This document shows positions 26,171 through 36,512 of a stretch of 64,000 nt of DNA, piece after piece. The position numbers and the translations under genes are program-made. A model generated the notes under the pieces. That model ran no database searches and had not been told where the DNA came from. It saw nothing but the letters and a program-made list of their open reading frames with translations. Positions within the stretch are counted from its first letter, which is position 1. Each line of letters opens with the position of its first letter. Location: NCBI GenBank assembly GCA_038147195.1, contig JAYQTB010000004.1:124001-188000 (forward strand). The letters are read 5' to 3'. Source of the stretch: Eutrophocola salsuginis. Lineage in GTDB: Bacteria; Pseudomonadota; Gammaproteobacteria; Pseudomonadales; Pseudohongiellaceae.

Positions 26171-27649
26171 ATGAGTGCTGAAATTCTCATCAATGCAACG
26201 CCAATGGAAACGCGTGTGGCACTTATCGAGCAGGGCCTGTTGCAGGAAATCTATATAGAGAGGCGCAACCGCAAGGGTCCCGTCGGCAACATCTACCTTG
26301 GCAAGGTGGTCCGGGTAATGCCGGGTATGCAGGCGGCTTTCGTAGATATTGGTCTCGATCGTGCCGCGTTCATCCATGCGCAGGACATTACACCTATTGA
26401 CGGAGAAGGTTTTGAGGCCCAGGAGAGCCAGGTAGAGGAGATCAGCCAACTGCTGCAGGAAGGGCAGACGCTCGTCGTGCAGGTGGTCAAGGAGCCAATT
26501 GCCGGCAAGGGAGCACGCCTGACCACGCATTTGTCAGTCGCCTCGCGCTACCTGGTGCACATGCCGCGCAACAAGCACCTGGGGATCTCCCAGCGTATTG
26601 AGAATGAAGATGAACGCGAACGCCTGATGGCATTGTTGCGCACCTGTGTCGAAGCTTCCGGTGCCCTAGACCAGTCCGGCTTCATCTTGCGCACGGCCGC
26701 AGAGGGGGTAAGCGAGGCCGAGTTGCTTGCAGACATTCAGTTCCTTCAGAAGCTGTGGCGCGCCGTCGAGAAACGTATGAACGGCGGCAATGGGATACGG
26801 CCGCTGTACCAGGACCTGGTGCTGTACATGCGTGCAATGCGCGACCTTTTCCACTCAGAGATTCACCGCATCAGGGTGGATAACCGCGAAACTCATGACG
26901 AGGTTATGGAATTCTGTAAACACTTTATGCCAGAAATGGAAAACCGCCTGGAGCTTTACCAGGAAGAGCGGCCGCTGTTTGATCTCTACAGCGTGGATGA
27001 TGAAATTCAGAAGGCCCTGGGCCGCTCCGTAAAACTCAAGTCAGGGGGCAATCTGGTGATCGACCAGAACGAGGCCATGACCACCATCGATGTGAACACC
27101 GGTGCCTACCTGGGGAGCCGTAACCAGGAAGAAACGATCTTTAAGACCAACCTGGAAGCGGCGAAGGCCAGCGCCCGCCAGCTCAAAGTGAGAAACCTCG
27201 GCGGCATCATCATTCTCGACTTCATCGACATGGTCAACGACGAACACAAGCGCCAAGTCCTGCGCACCCTGCAAAAGGCGCTGGAAAAAGATCCGGTTCG
27301 CACTATGGTCACTGAAATGTCAGAGCTCGGTCTGGTGGAGATGACGCGAAAGCGCAATCGGGAGAGCCTGGAACAGATGCTGTGCCATGAATGCCCCACT
27401 TGTGGGGGGCGCGGCACGGTAAAAACGGCGGAAACCGTCTGCTACGAGGTGTTCAGGGAGATATTGCGCGTTGCCAAGGCCTTTGAAAACGATTCGATCC
27501 TGGTCATGGCTTCACAGGAAGTGGTGGACCGCCTGCTGGACGAGGACTCCGCCATGGTCGCCGACATGGAAGAACTGGTGGGCAAGAATATCCGCTTCCA
27601 GGTGGAGCTGATGTACAGCACTGAGCAGTTCGACGTGGTGCTTTATTAA
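26171..27649 (+). CDS. rng: Ribonuclease G
   Basis: Endoribonuclease that matures the 5' end of 16S rRNA and takes part in mRNA decay. The 492-residue protein has an N-terminal S1 RNA-binding domain (GNIYLGKVVRVMPGMQAAFVD region split over residues 38-58), the catalytic DNase I-like centre with TTIDVNTGAYLG and IIILDFIDM, and a zinc-link motif CHECPTCGG. It lacks the long C-terminal scaffold of RNase E, so RNase G is the right name. Confidence 0.95.
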   Translation: MSAEILINATPMETRVALIEQGLLQEIYIERRNRKGPVGNIYLGKVVRVMPGMQAAFVDIGLDRAAFIHAQDITPIDGEGFEAQESQVEEISQLLQEGQTLVVQVVKEPIAGKGARLTTHLSVASRYLVHMPRNKHLGISQRIENEDERERLMALLRTCVEASGALDQSGFILRTAAEGVSEAELLADIQFLQKLWRAVEKRMNGGNGIRPLYQDLVLYMRAMRDLFHSEIHRIRVDNRETHDEVMEFCKHFMPEMENRLELYQEERPLFDLYSVDDEIQKALGRSVKLKSGGNLVIDQNEAMTTIDVNTGAYLGSRNQEETIFKTNLEAAKASARQLKVRNLGGIIILDFIDMVNDEHKRQVLRTLQKALEKDPVRTMVTEMSELGLVEMTRKRNRESLEQMLCHECPTCGGRGTVKTAETVCYEVFREILRVAKAFENDSILVMASQEVVDRLLDEDSAMVADMEELVGKNIRFQVELMYSTEQFDVVLY

Positions 27650-27667
27650 AAACAGATCTAATGGGAT

Positions 27668-30600
27668 ATGACTGAAGACCAAACCACAGCCCAATCGCAA
27701 CAGGACGACACGTCCGGCATCAACCCTGGCATGCTGCACCTGTGGCGGTGGTCAATGCGGATAACGGCCACCTTACTACTGAGCCTGGCGTTATTGCTAA
27801 CCGCAGGCAGGTTGTCGGTACCATTGCTGGTCTGGTACCAGTCTGAAATCGAACAGCAACTCGGCAGCATCCTTAACGCGCGGGTCACGTTTGGTGTACT
27901 GGCAGGCAAATGGTATCGCTTCAGTCCCATCATCGACATCAGGGACCTCAACATCCTCAGCCCGGATGGCCAGGGTGATGCCCATCGTATCGATCACCTT
28001 TATATCAAGCCGGATGTATTCGCGAGCCTGCAAAACGGGGCGCTCATCATCGACCAGGTTATTGTTCAGGAGCCCGGCTTTAGACTGACAGAGGATACCA
28101 ATGGCAACTGGACACTGGCGGGACTCGTCAGTATTGGTGCCGATTACACCGATGCCATACTCGATTTCCTGCTGACTACTGGCCGCCTGCAGATCGTCGA
28201 GGCTGAACTCGGGCTGTACTGGTCCGATGGGCGTGAATTGCTGCTCGACAATATCTATATCGATCTCAGCAACCAGGGCATTCGACACGAAGCGCTTATG
28301 CAGGCACGCATTGCCGGTCAGCCCAGCCCGTTCCAGGTGCTAGCCACCATCAACGGTGATCCGCGTGGAAATTTCGACGGTAATGTCTATCTCAATGCCA
28401 GTGATCTTGACCTAGTGCAGGTTGCTGGTACAACGGGTCTGGTCTTCAGCACGGCCATGCTCAGCGGTGATATCTGGATGACCTTCAACCAGGGCACGAT
28501 GTTAGACCTTCAGGCTGCCATCGATAACGTGAATATCGCCGCCACGGGGACTGGCGACAGTGTCGTAAATACCGTCGATCTGGCCAATGCTTCCCTGCAG
28601 TTTACCCTGCGCCATGGTGCAGCGGGACAATGGCAGGCCTGGGTCAATGACGCCGAGTTCGACTGGCAGAACAGGCCCTGGGGAACAGGAGGGCCTTTAT
28701 GCGGACCTGCAACTCGGTGAGGAATCCAGCCCCCTAACCATTCAGACCGAGAGTATCAACCTGGCCATGGTCGCCGATGTGCTGGACGACCTGCTCGTCC
28801 TCCCGGAACAGGCAGCGGGCGCGCTGACAGACCTGTCTCCGACCGGCCGCCTTGAGAACCTGGTTTTGACTACCGATCTGGCTGGGGTAATGCCGGACAT
28901 GTTCCTCCTGCAGGGTAACCTGGCGGATGTGGCTGTTGGCGCCTGGCAGGGTGCCCCTGCAGGAAGCGGAATTAATGGCTATGTGGAAGCGAACGGCAAC
29001 AGCGGATTCGTGGAGATCAATACACCGAACTTTGAAGTGCACCTGCCGCTCCTGTTTGCAAACAGCTGGCGCTATACGTCCACCAACAGTCGCGTGCACT
29101 GGCTTTTTGAAGACGATCAGCTCAGGGTGAACAGCAGTGTTATCGATGTCAGTAACGACTTCATGCATGGCCACGTCCAGTTTGATCTCTGGAATCGTCG
29201 TGACAGCAACGATCAGCTGCAGTCCGAGCTTATCCTGCTGATCGGCATCCTGGAGATGGACGCCAGCTACAAGTCGCTGTACCTGCCCACGTTGGAGAAC
29301 GTGCGCACTACCATGGACTGGCTTGATGATGCCCTGCTTGCGGGTGACATTACCAACAGTGGTTTCGTTTCGCGGACATCGACCATCCGTGGCGCCCCGG
29401 AAAATTCAGGCACGGTCCTGAGTTTCTTCAATGCCACCGGCGCCAGCCTGAAATTCCTGCCTGATTGGCCGGCGCTTACGGATATCAGCGCCTTCGTCAC
29501 CCAAGACAATACGTCGGTGGATGTCATAGCCGACACAGCGGAAATCGAGGGTATCCGGCTGGACCGGACACTGGGTAATGTCATGCCGATCCCTGAAGGA
29601 GGCTCCTGGATAACCTTACAGGGCAGTGCCACCACGACCACACAACTCGGCATGGCCTTCCTGCGCAATACCCCGTTGCGCAACGACATCGGAAATTTTA
29701 TCGATCACTGGCGCGGCGAGGGCAATGTGCAGGTAGATTTCAATCTTGGCATACCGCTGAACAATCCAGACCGCGACACCAATATTTTGGTGAACGTGGT
29801 CAGCAATGTCAGCAGCCTAACCATTCCCGAATATTCGCTGTCCATCGACCAGCTGCGGGGCAGCGTTGTCTATGACAATACCCGGGGTCTGTCGGCTAGC
29901 GCCCTGAGTGGCAGGCTGTTCGATTTCCCGATCGCCGCTACCATTGAACCAACGCGGGAGCCCGATGGCAAGGGTGGAGAGCGCATCACAGGCACCCGTG
30001 TAGTGGGCAGCGGCAGGGCGTCGAAAAACGCGTTGCAGGCCTGGACCGGACAGCCCCAGTTCGTGCGCGACGTGCTTAACTTTGCCGGTGGTGAGATCGA
30101 TTACCTGGCGCAGATCACGATTCCCTATGCCAGTAACGACTCGGGTGAAAGTACCAACCTACGCGTGACCTCCGAGCTGCTTGGACTGTCGCTTGACCTG
30201 CCCCCACCATTCAACAAGGGCGTAGATAATATCCGCCCCCTGGAATTGCTGATCGATTTCGATGATAACGAGGAATGGATTTCTGCCCGCTTTGACAACC
30301 GAGTCGGCGCCAATCTGCATATTGCCGAGAACGCTTTTGCCGGTGGCAACATTGTGTTTGGCCCGGGGGTGAGCGGTATGACGTTCGGGCCGGTGATTCT
30401 GCAAGATGAAAGCAAACTCTACTTTTCAGGTTTGCTCGACAGTTTTGATTACAGCGCCTGGGAAACGGTCACGACCCGGTTTGCCAATATGTCTACCGCT
30501 ACCGAGAGTATCGGGGACTTGAAGGATTACATTGGCCGCGCCGATGTGCTAGTGAGCCGCCTGGCCGTGATCGGCCAGGAACTGGAAAATGCCCGTACCA

Positions 30601-31700
30601 TTGTGCAGCGCTCGGCGCAGAGCGAAACACCCGGCAGTGAAAGCTGGCTTGTCAATCTGGAGAATGAACTGCTCAGCGGTAATTTCCTCTTTCCCGATGA
30701 CGCTACCCAACCTTGGAATATCGACCTCGATTACCTGCGGTTTCCGGAATCGAAAACTCAGGAAGAAAGCGAAACAGTAGAAGAGATCGATATTCTCGAG
30801 GACGTAAACCCAGCGGAATTACCGAATTTCGATTTCACTACCGAGGAACTGACGTTAGGAGACAAGCATCTCGGCGCCTGGAAATTCACCTTGCGTACAA
30901 CTGGTGATGCCGCCTCGATATCAAACCTGACCATGACTACACCAGATGCCAGGATACGTGACAACAGTGGGAATGCCGGCGCCAATATTGACTGGCGTTT
31001 CAACGATGGTATGCACACCACCAGCTTCGCAGGCCTGTTCAGCGCCGGTGACCTTGCCAAGGTATTGCCAGCGTGGGGCTATAATGCCAACGTGGAAAGC
31101 AACAACGCAGCCTTCGTCAGTAACCTGCAATGGAGCGGATCGCCTGCGGCATTCTCGCTGAAAAAAGCGATTGGTAACGTGGAGATGGCCATCAACCGCG
31201 GCCGCTTCGTCGACGTTAATTCTGGCACCAGTCGCTTGTTCGGCGCCTTCAGCTTCGATTCACTTGTTCGCCGCCTGCAACTGGATTTCTCCGACCTTTA
31301 CGAGAAGGGGCTTGCCTATGACACCATTCGCGGCAACCTGGATTTCAACCAGGGTATCGTGGCAACCGAGGGCAATATGGTCATCGAGGCGCCATCCAGT
31401 CGTATCACCATTGATGGACGAATCAACCTGATCAACGAGACCATCGATGCCGACATGCTGGTGAACGTTCCGCTAGGGCAGAACCTGTCAGTCCTTGCCG
31501 GCATTCTCGGCGCCTGGCCCATTGCGGTGAGCACTTATATCGCCAGCCGCATTTTCAAGGACCAGATGGATGAGTTCACCACCGTCCTTTACCGGCTGGA
31601 AGGCCCATGGGAGAATCCCACCTCCAGATTCGAACCTTCTGCGGAAATCCTGGAAGCTGAACCTGTGCCAGAAACCGAAACCACAACTGATACGCCCTGA
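27668..31700 (+). pseudogene. yhdP: YhdP family (AsmA-like) envelope protein, frameshifted
   Basis: A large AsmA-like protein thought to carry phospholipids to the outer membrane, with one N-terminal membrane anchor (ITATLLLSLALLL). Bases 27668-28690 read in one frame (DWQNRPWGTG), and the rest, from LYADLQLGEE to the end, reads in the next. Removing one G of the GGG at 28691-28693 joins them as PWGTGGLYADLQL, giving about 1,343 residues, near the family's usual 1,270. The C-terminal half has the conserved INLINETIDADMLVNVPLG and a last hydrophobic helix. Its place after rng is standard. The break looks recent or is a sequencing error. Confidence 0.88.
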
Positions 31701-31721
31701 CATCCATAACCAGTCGTATTC

Positions 31722-32441
31722 ATGGATAAAAGTCTCGCCACCAATCTTATTGCCCTCCTTATCGTCATCGCGGGCCTGTTCATGAATGGATATTCTGGCG
31801 ATTATGTACTCAACACGGGCCTTTTTGCCCTGTCCGGAAGTATCACCAACTGGCTGGCCATACACATGTTGTTTGAGCGGGTACCGGGATTTTACGGGTC
31901 CGGTGTCATCCCGGCTCGGTTCGAGGAGTTCAAGGGCGGCATCAGGGCACTGGTAATGGAGCAATTTTTCAGTGCCGATAACCTGGAAAGCTTTTTCAGC
32001 AAGCTCCCTGCCACTAGCCCGGATGCGCATCAGAAATCCACACTTGAACGCATCATCGACAAGGTCGACTTCGATGCTGCCTTTGATTCACTGGTGGATG
32101 TAATCATGAATTCCTCGTTCGCCAGCATGCTTTCCATGTTTGGCGGTGCCAAGGCTCTGGATGGCTTGCGTGAACCCTTCGTTAAAAAGATGCATGAATT
32201 CCTGGTGCGGGTCGGCGATGACCATGAAATTCTCGAGCAGTTCCGGCGCGATTCCTCATCACACCTGCTGGGCAAAGTGGAGCAGATCGTAGACGCCCGT
32301 CTGGGTGAACTCACTCCGCAACTGGTCAAGGAAATCATCCAGCAGATGATCAAAAAACACCTGGGCTGGCTGGTGGTCTGGGGCGGTGTGATCGGCGGCC
32401 TTATCGGCCTGATCGCGACTATAGTTCTTAACTACAACTAA
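31722..32441 (+). CDS. DUF445 family membrane protein
   Basis: A 239-residue protein with two N-terminal helices (LIALLIVIAGLFMNG; GLFALSGSITNWLAIHMLF) and one C-terminal helix, enclosing a mainly helical soluble part. SITNWLAIHMLFERVPGFYGSGVIP is the DUF445 signature (TNWLAI-x-MLF). Function unknown. It lies 21 bp after yhdP on the same strand and may share its transcript. Confidence 0.85.
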   Translation: MDKSLATNLIALLIVIAGLFMNGYSGDYVLNTGLFALSGSITNWLAIHMLFERVPGFYGSGVIPARFEEFKGGIRALVMEQFFSADNLESFFSKLPATSPDAHQKSTLERIIDKVDFDAAFDSLVDVIMNSSFASMLSMFGGAKALDGLREPFVKKMHEFLVRVGDDHEILEQFRRDSSSHLLGKVEQIVDARLGELTPQLVKEIIQQMIKKHLGWLVVWGGVIGGLIGLIATIVLNYN

Positions 32442-32557
32442 TGCGGTACGAAAGTCCCTGGACTTTCTTCTTCAGGCGTTTGCCTGGTGGCAAGAGCAGA
32501 TAAATCCTGCATCGGCTGGGAGTTGAGCGCAGGCATGTGTGGTTTGCCGGATTGATA

Positions 32558-34267
32558 CTACGGGTTTTGTACTACGGGTAGCCACAGGCGGGAAGGATAC
32601 CGGGCGTTATGGTAGATCGTGTCGCGGCCGGTGCTAACTAGGGAACCATCATTAGCAGGTGCAACTTCTACCACTATCCGATTGCCGGCATGGAACCGGT
32701 AAGCGGTTTGGCGCAAGGCGATATTCTGCCGGTATACCTGGCCGGGTGAGAGCGTTTCCCGGCCCATGAAGGCGTACACGGGAAGATATTCACTGCTGCG
32801 CAATGTGTCAGGCAGGCGCGCAGAGGCCTTCAGGCCGCCACGGGTGACCAGGATTTCGGTACTGGCGCTGGTGCTGGTGAGCAGCGCCGGCATTTCTTCC
32901 TCGCTGAGGATTTCCGGCAGGCGAAAACCATTGGAGGGTATCGTGTACATGACTTCTTCTTTGACTGTTACCGTGAAAGCCATATCGTTGGTCGTACTCG
33001 CGGCATAAAGTTCCAGCATCACGGGTCCGCTGATCTCGACATCTTCTGTGAGGGGCGGTGTCACAAAGCGCATGGTCGTGTCGGAATCGGTGCGGGTGAT
33101 GTTCGTAAACCCGTTGCCGGCTGCCGGTTGTGCAGAGGCCAGGTTACCCGTCAATGATTCACCACTCGGTATGTTCAAGAACCAGGCTTCCTGTACCACG
33201 TTGCCAGGCGGCCAGTTGCTTTCCCTCTTGATGGAATCCTGTCCGCGCACCTGGTAACGGATGCGGGGTCTTTCGATAAAGGGGGATGACGGACTCTTGC
33301 CGCTGAAACACCAACGGTAGTAGGGCAACATTTCCCGGGACAGCAAGGGTATGTCCTGGTAGACGGGCAATTCTGCCGTGGGATTACTGACGAGCAGCTT
33401 GTTGATCCCGTTGAGCTCGGCCATGGCATTGAGTGTACTGGTCAGACCTGCTTCACTGCGGGCCTGGCTCCAGTCGTTCAGGGCAAAAACCGGCACCGTG
33501 ATCAGGCGTGTACTGTCGATACTGCTGCGCTCCTCCCACCAGGCATCCCAGGTGGGGTGTGAGAGCTGGGCGAGGCGCAGGTCGAAATCCACTAGCCTGC
33601 CGCCACCCGGGGCAAAGGCATTGGGCAGCCTGACGCGCCGTTCATACCAGTCGCTGATGAAGGCTTCGTTGGCAAGACCGCCTGGCGCCATCCATTCCCG
33701 CAAGGGATCCAGCGTGCCGTTGATCGGCGCTATGCATTTGAGCCCCGATGGATCCTGGATCGCCATCAGCCATTGCGAGGCCGCGTAATAACCGGCGCCG
33801 GTACCGGCGACCTGGCCATCTGACCAGGACTGTTCCGTAATCCACTGGATGGTCTCGTAGTGGTCCTGCTGCTCCTGGCGCGAGAAGAAGGTGTAATCCC
33901 CACTCGAATTGCCTGTGCCACGCACGCTGGCAAGCACCACGGCATAGCCCTGGCTGACATACCAGGCCACGGGGCCGGCTTCACTGGTGGTATCCTGCAG
34001 GACGGCCTGGTTATGGGGGTAGGGGCCAGCGGCATACAACGTGGCATACCTTGCGTTACCGTCGGGACGATAGATGTCCAGGGAGATCAAAGCGCCATCG
34101 CGCATGATGATGCTAACATCCTCGGCTGCCAGGATATTACCAGTGGGTGTTATTACCGATCGGAAAACCGGAGCATCTTCCTGGGCAGATACAGAGCTGG
34201 CCAGGCAAAGGGCGCAAGCGAGTAACAAGGCTATTTTCGCCAGACCTTGTCGGCGCGCTTCTTTCAT
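32558..34267 (-). CDS. CocE/NonD-family alpha/beta hydrolase lacking the catalytic serine
   Basis: An exported protein of about 569 residues with a signal peptide (IALLLACALCLASSVSA). It follows the CocE/Xaa-Pro dipeptidyl peptidase plan: an alpha/beta domain (VSIIMRDGALISLDIYRP, GPYPHNQAV, SVRGTGNSSGDY), a cap, and a C-terminal jelly-roll (VTPPLTEDVEISGPVMLELYA). Where active members read GGSYGG with the nucleophile serine, this one reads GTGAGYYAASQW, with Gly at the serine position. The usual Asp (GWYD) and His blocks are also not recognisable. I infer a pseudoenzyme. Start ATG at 34267 is chosen for the signal peptide. Confidence 0.8.
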   Translation of the reverse strand: MKEARRQGLAKIALLLACALCLASSVSAQEDAPVFRSVITPTGNILAAEDVSIIMRDGALISLDIYRPDGNARYATLYAAGPYPHNQAVLQDTTSEAGPVAWYVSQGYAVVLASVRGTGNSSGDYTFFSRQEQQDHYETIQWITEQSWSDGQVAGTGAGYYAASQWLMAIQDPSGLKCIAPINGTLDPLREWMAPGGLANEAFISDWYERRVRLPNAFAPGGGRLVDFDLRLAQLSHPTWDAWWEERSSIDSTRLITVPVFALNDWSQARSEAGLTSTLNAMAELNGINKLLVSNPTAELPVYQDIPLLSREMLPYYRWCFSGKSPSSPFIERPRIRYQVRGQDSIKRESNWPPGNVVQEAWFLNIPSGESLTGNLASAQPAAGNGFTNITRTDSDTTMRFVTPPLTEDVEISGPVMLELYAASTTNDMAFTVTVKEEVMYTIPSNGFRLPEILSEEEMPALLTSTSASTEILVTRGGLKASARLPDTLRSSEYLPVYAFMGRETLSPGQVYRQNIALRQTAYRFHAGNRIVVEVAPANDGSLVSTGRDTIYHNARYPSRLWLPVVQNP

Positions 34268-34754
34268 CAAGACGACAATCAAGCTGGTCACTTCTACAGG
34301 CCCCGGGCGGGATGTTCGACATGTCGGCGAATTATAACCGGTATTTTTCAAAGGTGCCCGGCGGGTCATCCGCCCTGGGAGCAGTTTTTTCAGAACCGAT
34401 ATGGACTAAGTATTCAATATGAAAGGGAATTTTTCCTAACTTGCTGTTTTTGACCGCTCGAGCAGGTAATTCGGGCTGTCTAAACTTTTTAGCCAAGGTT
34501 GGTCGTATTAGAATTCTAACCCTGTTTAGGTGACGCAATGGGTTTGTATCAGAGGGATCCAAGACTGACTGAATAAACCGATCAGCCTAAGTCAATACAA
34601 ATTTTAATATTAAGCTGTTAAGAGGTCCCGTGAAGTTTGGGTAACGTGGCGCTAGTATTGTCAACCTGCAGAACCGGATTATTCAAAATGCCTTTACTTA
34701 GCATTTCAGCTAGTAATTATTTCCTAACTTATTTTCGATTAAAGTGACCACGTT
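34268..34754. other. Divergent AT-rich intergenic region
   Basis: 487 bp between the CocE-like gene (minus) and the TetR gene (plus). I see no gene, RNA or strong hairpin. It should hold both promoters, and TetR-family regulators often bind such divergent regions, but I could not identify a convincing operator palindrome. Confidence 0.5.
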
Positions 34755-35342
34755 ATGGCAAGACCAGTTGAATTTGACAAAGATACGGTACTGACCAGAG
34801 CCATGGAGCAGTTCTGGCTGGAGGGCTATGAAGCCAGCTCTGTACAGAAGCTGCTTGATGCAACCGACATAAACCGCGGCACCATGTACAACTCGTTCGG
34901 CGACAAGCATACCTTTTTTAAATCCTGCGTGGACAAGTACAACGAACTTATCAAGGCCGACATTAACGCCACCCTGGGTAATGAAAAGCTCGGGGCTTGG
35001 CGGGCCATCGAATCCTACTTCGACACGGCCATTATCTTTGCCCCGAATCATCAGCGCAGCATGGGTTGTTTGCTGGTCAATTCAGTTTGCGAAAGCATAA
35101 ACTGGGATCAAGACATCCAGAAGGTGGTAAAGAATTCACTGAATTTCCTGCGCAAGGCCATCCATACCCGCGCCAGGGAACTGGAAAAGGGCCGCCAGCT
35201 AAAACGGGGTGTAAAGGCCGAGACGGCCACTGATATCCTGATGAACCTTTACAACGGTCTGCGGGTCAGCGCCCGTAATGGCAAGGGTCCCAGACAGCTC
35301 TCCGAGCTGGTCAGTTTTACCTTGGGCTCGATCAAGAAATAA
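34755..35342 (+). CDS. TetR/AcrR-family transcriptional regulator
   Basis: A 195-residue repressor-type regulator. The N-terminal helix-turn-helix reads VLTRAMEQFWLEGYEASSVQ with LLDATDINRGTMYNSFGDKHTFF, the classic TetR pattern; the C-terminal part is an all-helical ligand-binding domain with FAPNHQRSMGCLLVNS, typical of the AcrR/NemR-like branch. The divergent CocE-like gene is a possible target. The ligand is unknown. Confidence 0.9.
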   Translation: MARPVEFDKDTVLTRAMEQFWLEGYEASSVQKLLDATDINRGTMYNSFGDKHTFFKSCVDKYNELIKADINATLGNEKLGAWRAIESYFDTAIIFAPNHQRSMGCLLVNSVCESINWDQDIQKVVKNSLNFLRKAIHTRARELEKGRQLKRGVKAETATDILMNLYNGLRVSARNGKGPRQLSELVSFTLGSIKK

Positions 35343-35473
35343 CCATATTATTCAATAAGATAAAATTTAAAAAGAGAGCGTCAGCCCGCTTTTTTTTACT
35401 GTCTACCCTCCCCCTAAAGTGCCCCTGCCCTAGCGTTTGTGCTGTATCCCGAAGGTGATATACTCACCTGCTT

Positions 35474-35498
35474 CTGAAGCGGCGGGGGGCCGCTTCAG
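35474..35498. other. Strong 10-bp hairpin upstream of exbD
   Basis: Perfect stem CTGAAGCGGC/GCCGCTTCAG with a GGGGG loop, 49 bp before the exbD start. It has no T run, so it is not a standard terminator; it may be an mRNA-stabilising or regulatory hairpin. Confidence 0.5.
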
Positions 35499-35547
35499 CA
35501 TGAATCACAACCTGGGTGCCAGGAATACAGAGGTTAAGAGGTAATCA

Positions 35548-35964
35548 ATGAAGACAGTAGCCAGTTCCGTCATCAAGAGGAAGAAAGACGAAACCCAGAT
35601 CGATTTGACACCCATGCTCGACGTGGTTTTCATTCTCCTTATTTTCTTCGTGGTGACAGCCTCCTTCCTGAAAGAGAACGCCATGGATATCGAGGGCCAA
35701 GATCCCAACAACAATCCGCCGCCGCCCTCAAATGATACTCCCCAGAACGTCCTGATCCAGATCGACCAGCGCAACCAGATCTTCTTCAACCAGGAACGTA
35801 TCGACGTTTCCGCGGTGCGTGCACGTGTTGCCTCCGCCAGGGCGGAAAACCCGGGTGCATCCGTAATTATTCGACCGAACAAGCAGTCCAGCGCCGATAT
35901 CCTGGTTCGCACCATGAACTCCGCTAGGGAAGCGGGTGTGAACACGATTTCCGTCATGGAATAA
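35548..35964 (+). CDS. ExbD/TolR family protein
   Basis: A 138-residue inner-membrane protein with one helix. The conserved DLTPMLDVVFILLIFFVV contains the proton-pathway Asp; the periplasmic domain ends with NSAREAGVNTISVM, typical of ExbD. Such proteins form the proton-driven motor with ExbB and TonB. Here no exbB or tonB is adjacent, so this copy is an orphan or part of a split system. A hairpin at 35988-36016 follows. Confidence 0.9.
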   Translation: MKTVASSVIKRKKDETQIDLTPMLDVVFILLIFFVVTASFLKENAMDIEGQDPNNNPPPPSNDTPQNVLIQIDQRNQIFFNQERIDVSAVRARVASARAENPGASVIIRPNKQSSADILVRTMNSAREAGVNTISVME

Positions 35965-35987
35965 ACGCGGTACAAGAACGACTTTTA

Positions 35988-36016
35988 GAACAGCCCGGGT
36001 ATATCCCGGGCTGTTC
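35988..36016 (+). terminator. Hairpin terminator after exbD
   Basis: Perfect 12-bp stem GAACAGCCCGGG/CCCGGGCTGTTC with a TATAT loop, 23 bp after the exbD stop. The T run after it is weak (ACTTT), so termination may be partial. Confidence 0.65.
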
Positions 36017-36101
36017 ACTTTAGGGAATACAATTTCCTGTCATGGTAGGCTTGGCATTCACTTCAAGACCAATCCAAAATCAACCCAACATGAGGTGCAG
36101 C

Positions 36102-36503
36102 ATGTCACTGGTAATACTCATCATAGTCTTGGCCGTGATCGAATACATAGTATTCAGCTTCCAGGTGGGACTGGCGCGCGGCAAGTATGGCGTCAAAGCG
36201 CCGGCCATTACCGGCAACTCGGTTTTCGAACGCTATTTCCGTGTGCAGCAAAATACACTCGAACAGCTCGTGGCCTTCGTGCCGGCCTTGTTAGCCTTTT
36301 CCTGGTCCGCTGAAAACATCGGCTGGCCCGGTAATTACATCGCCGCCGGACTGGGTACCGTGTGGCTGATCGGCCGCTTCATTTATGCTCACAGTTACGT
36401 GAAGGATCCGGCCTCACGCGGTCTCGGTTTCGGCATGACCATGGTTCCCACGTCATTCATGCTGGCCGGCTCCCTGGTCTGTATCCTAATCTCCCTGGTC
36501 TGA
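36102..36503 (+). CDS. MAPEG family membrane protein
   Basis: A 133-residue four-helix membrane protein of the family that includes microsomal glutathione transferases. FERYFRVQQNTLEQLVAFVPALL and GRFIYAHSYVKDPASRGLGF (each within residues 40-110) are the MAPEG blocks. The ATG at 36102 is chosen because the first helix starts there; a GAGGT lies shortly before it. The aldolase/dehydrogenase fusion starts 9 bp downstream. Substrate unknown. Confidence 0.88.
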   Translation: MSLVILIIVLAVIEYIVFSFQVGLARGKYGVKAPAITGNSVFERYFRVQQNTLEQLVAFVPALLAFSWSAENIGWPGNYIAAGLGTVWLIGRFIYAHSYVKDPASRGLGFGMTMVPTSFMLAGSLVCILISLV

Positions 36504-36512
36504 CGCCCGACG

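Noticed and set aside
28680..28700. Programmed frameshift in yhdP
   Set aside because: No slippery heptamer is seen, and YhdP genes are not known to use frameshifting; one extra G is simpler.
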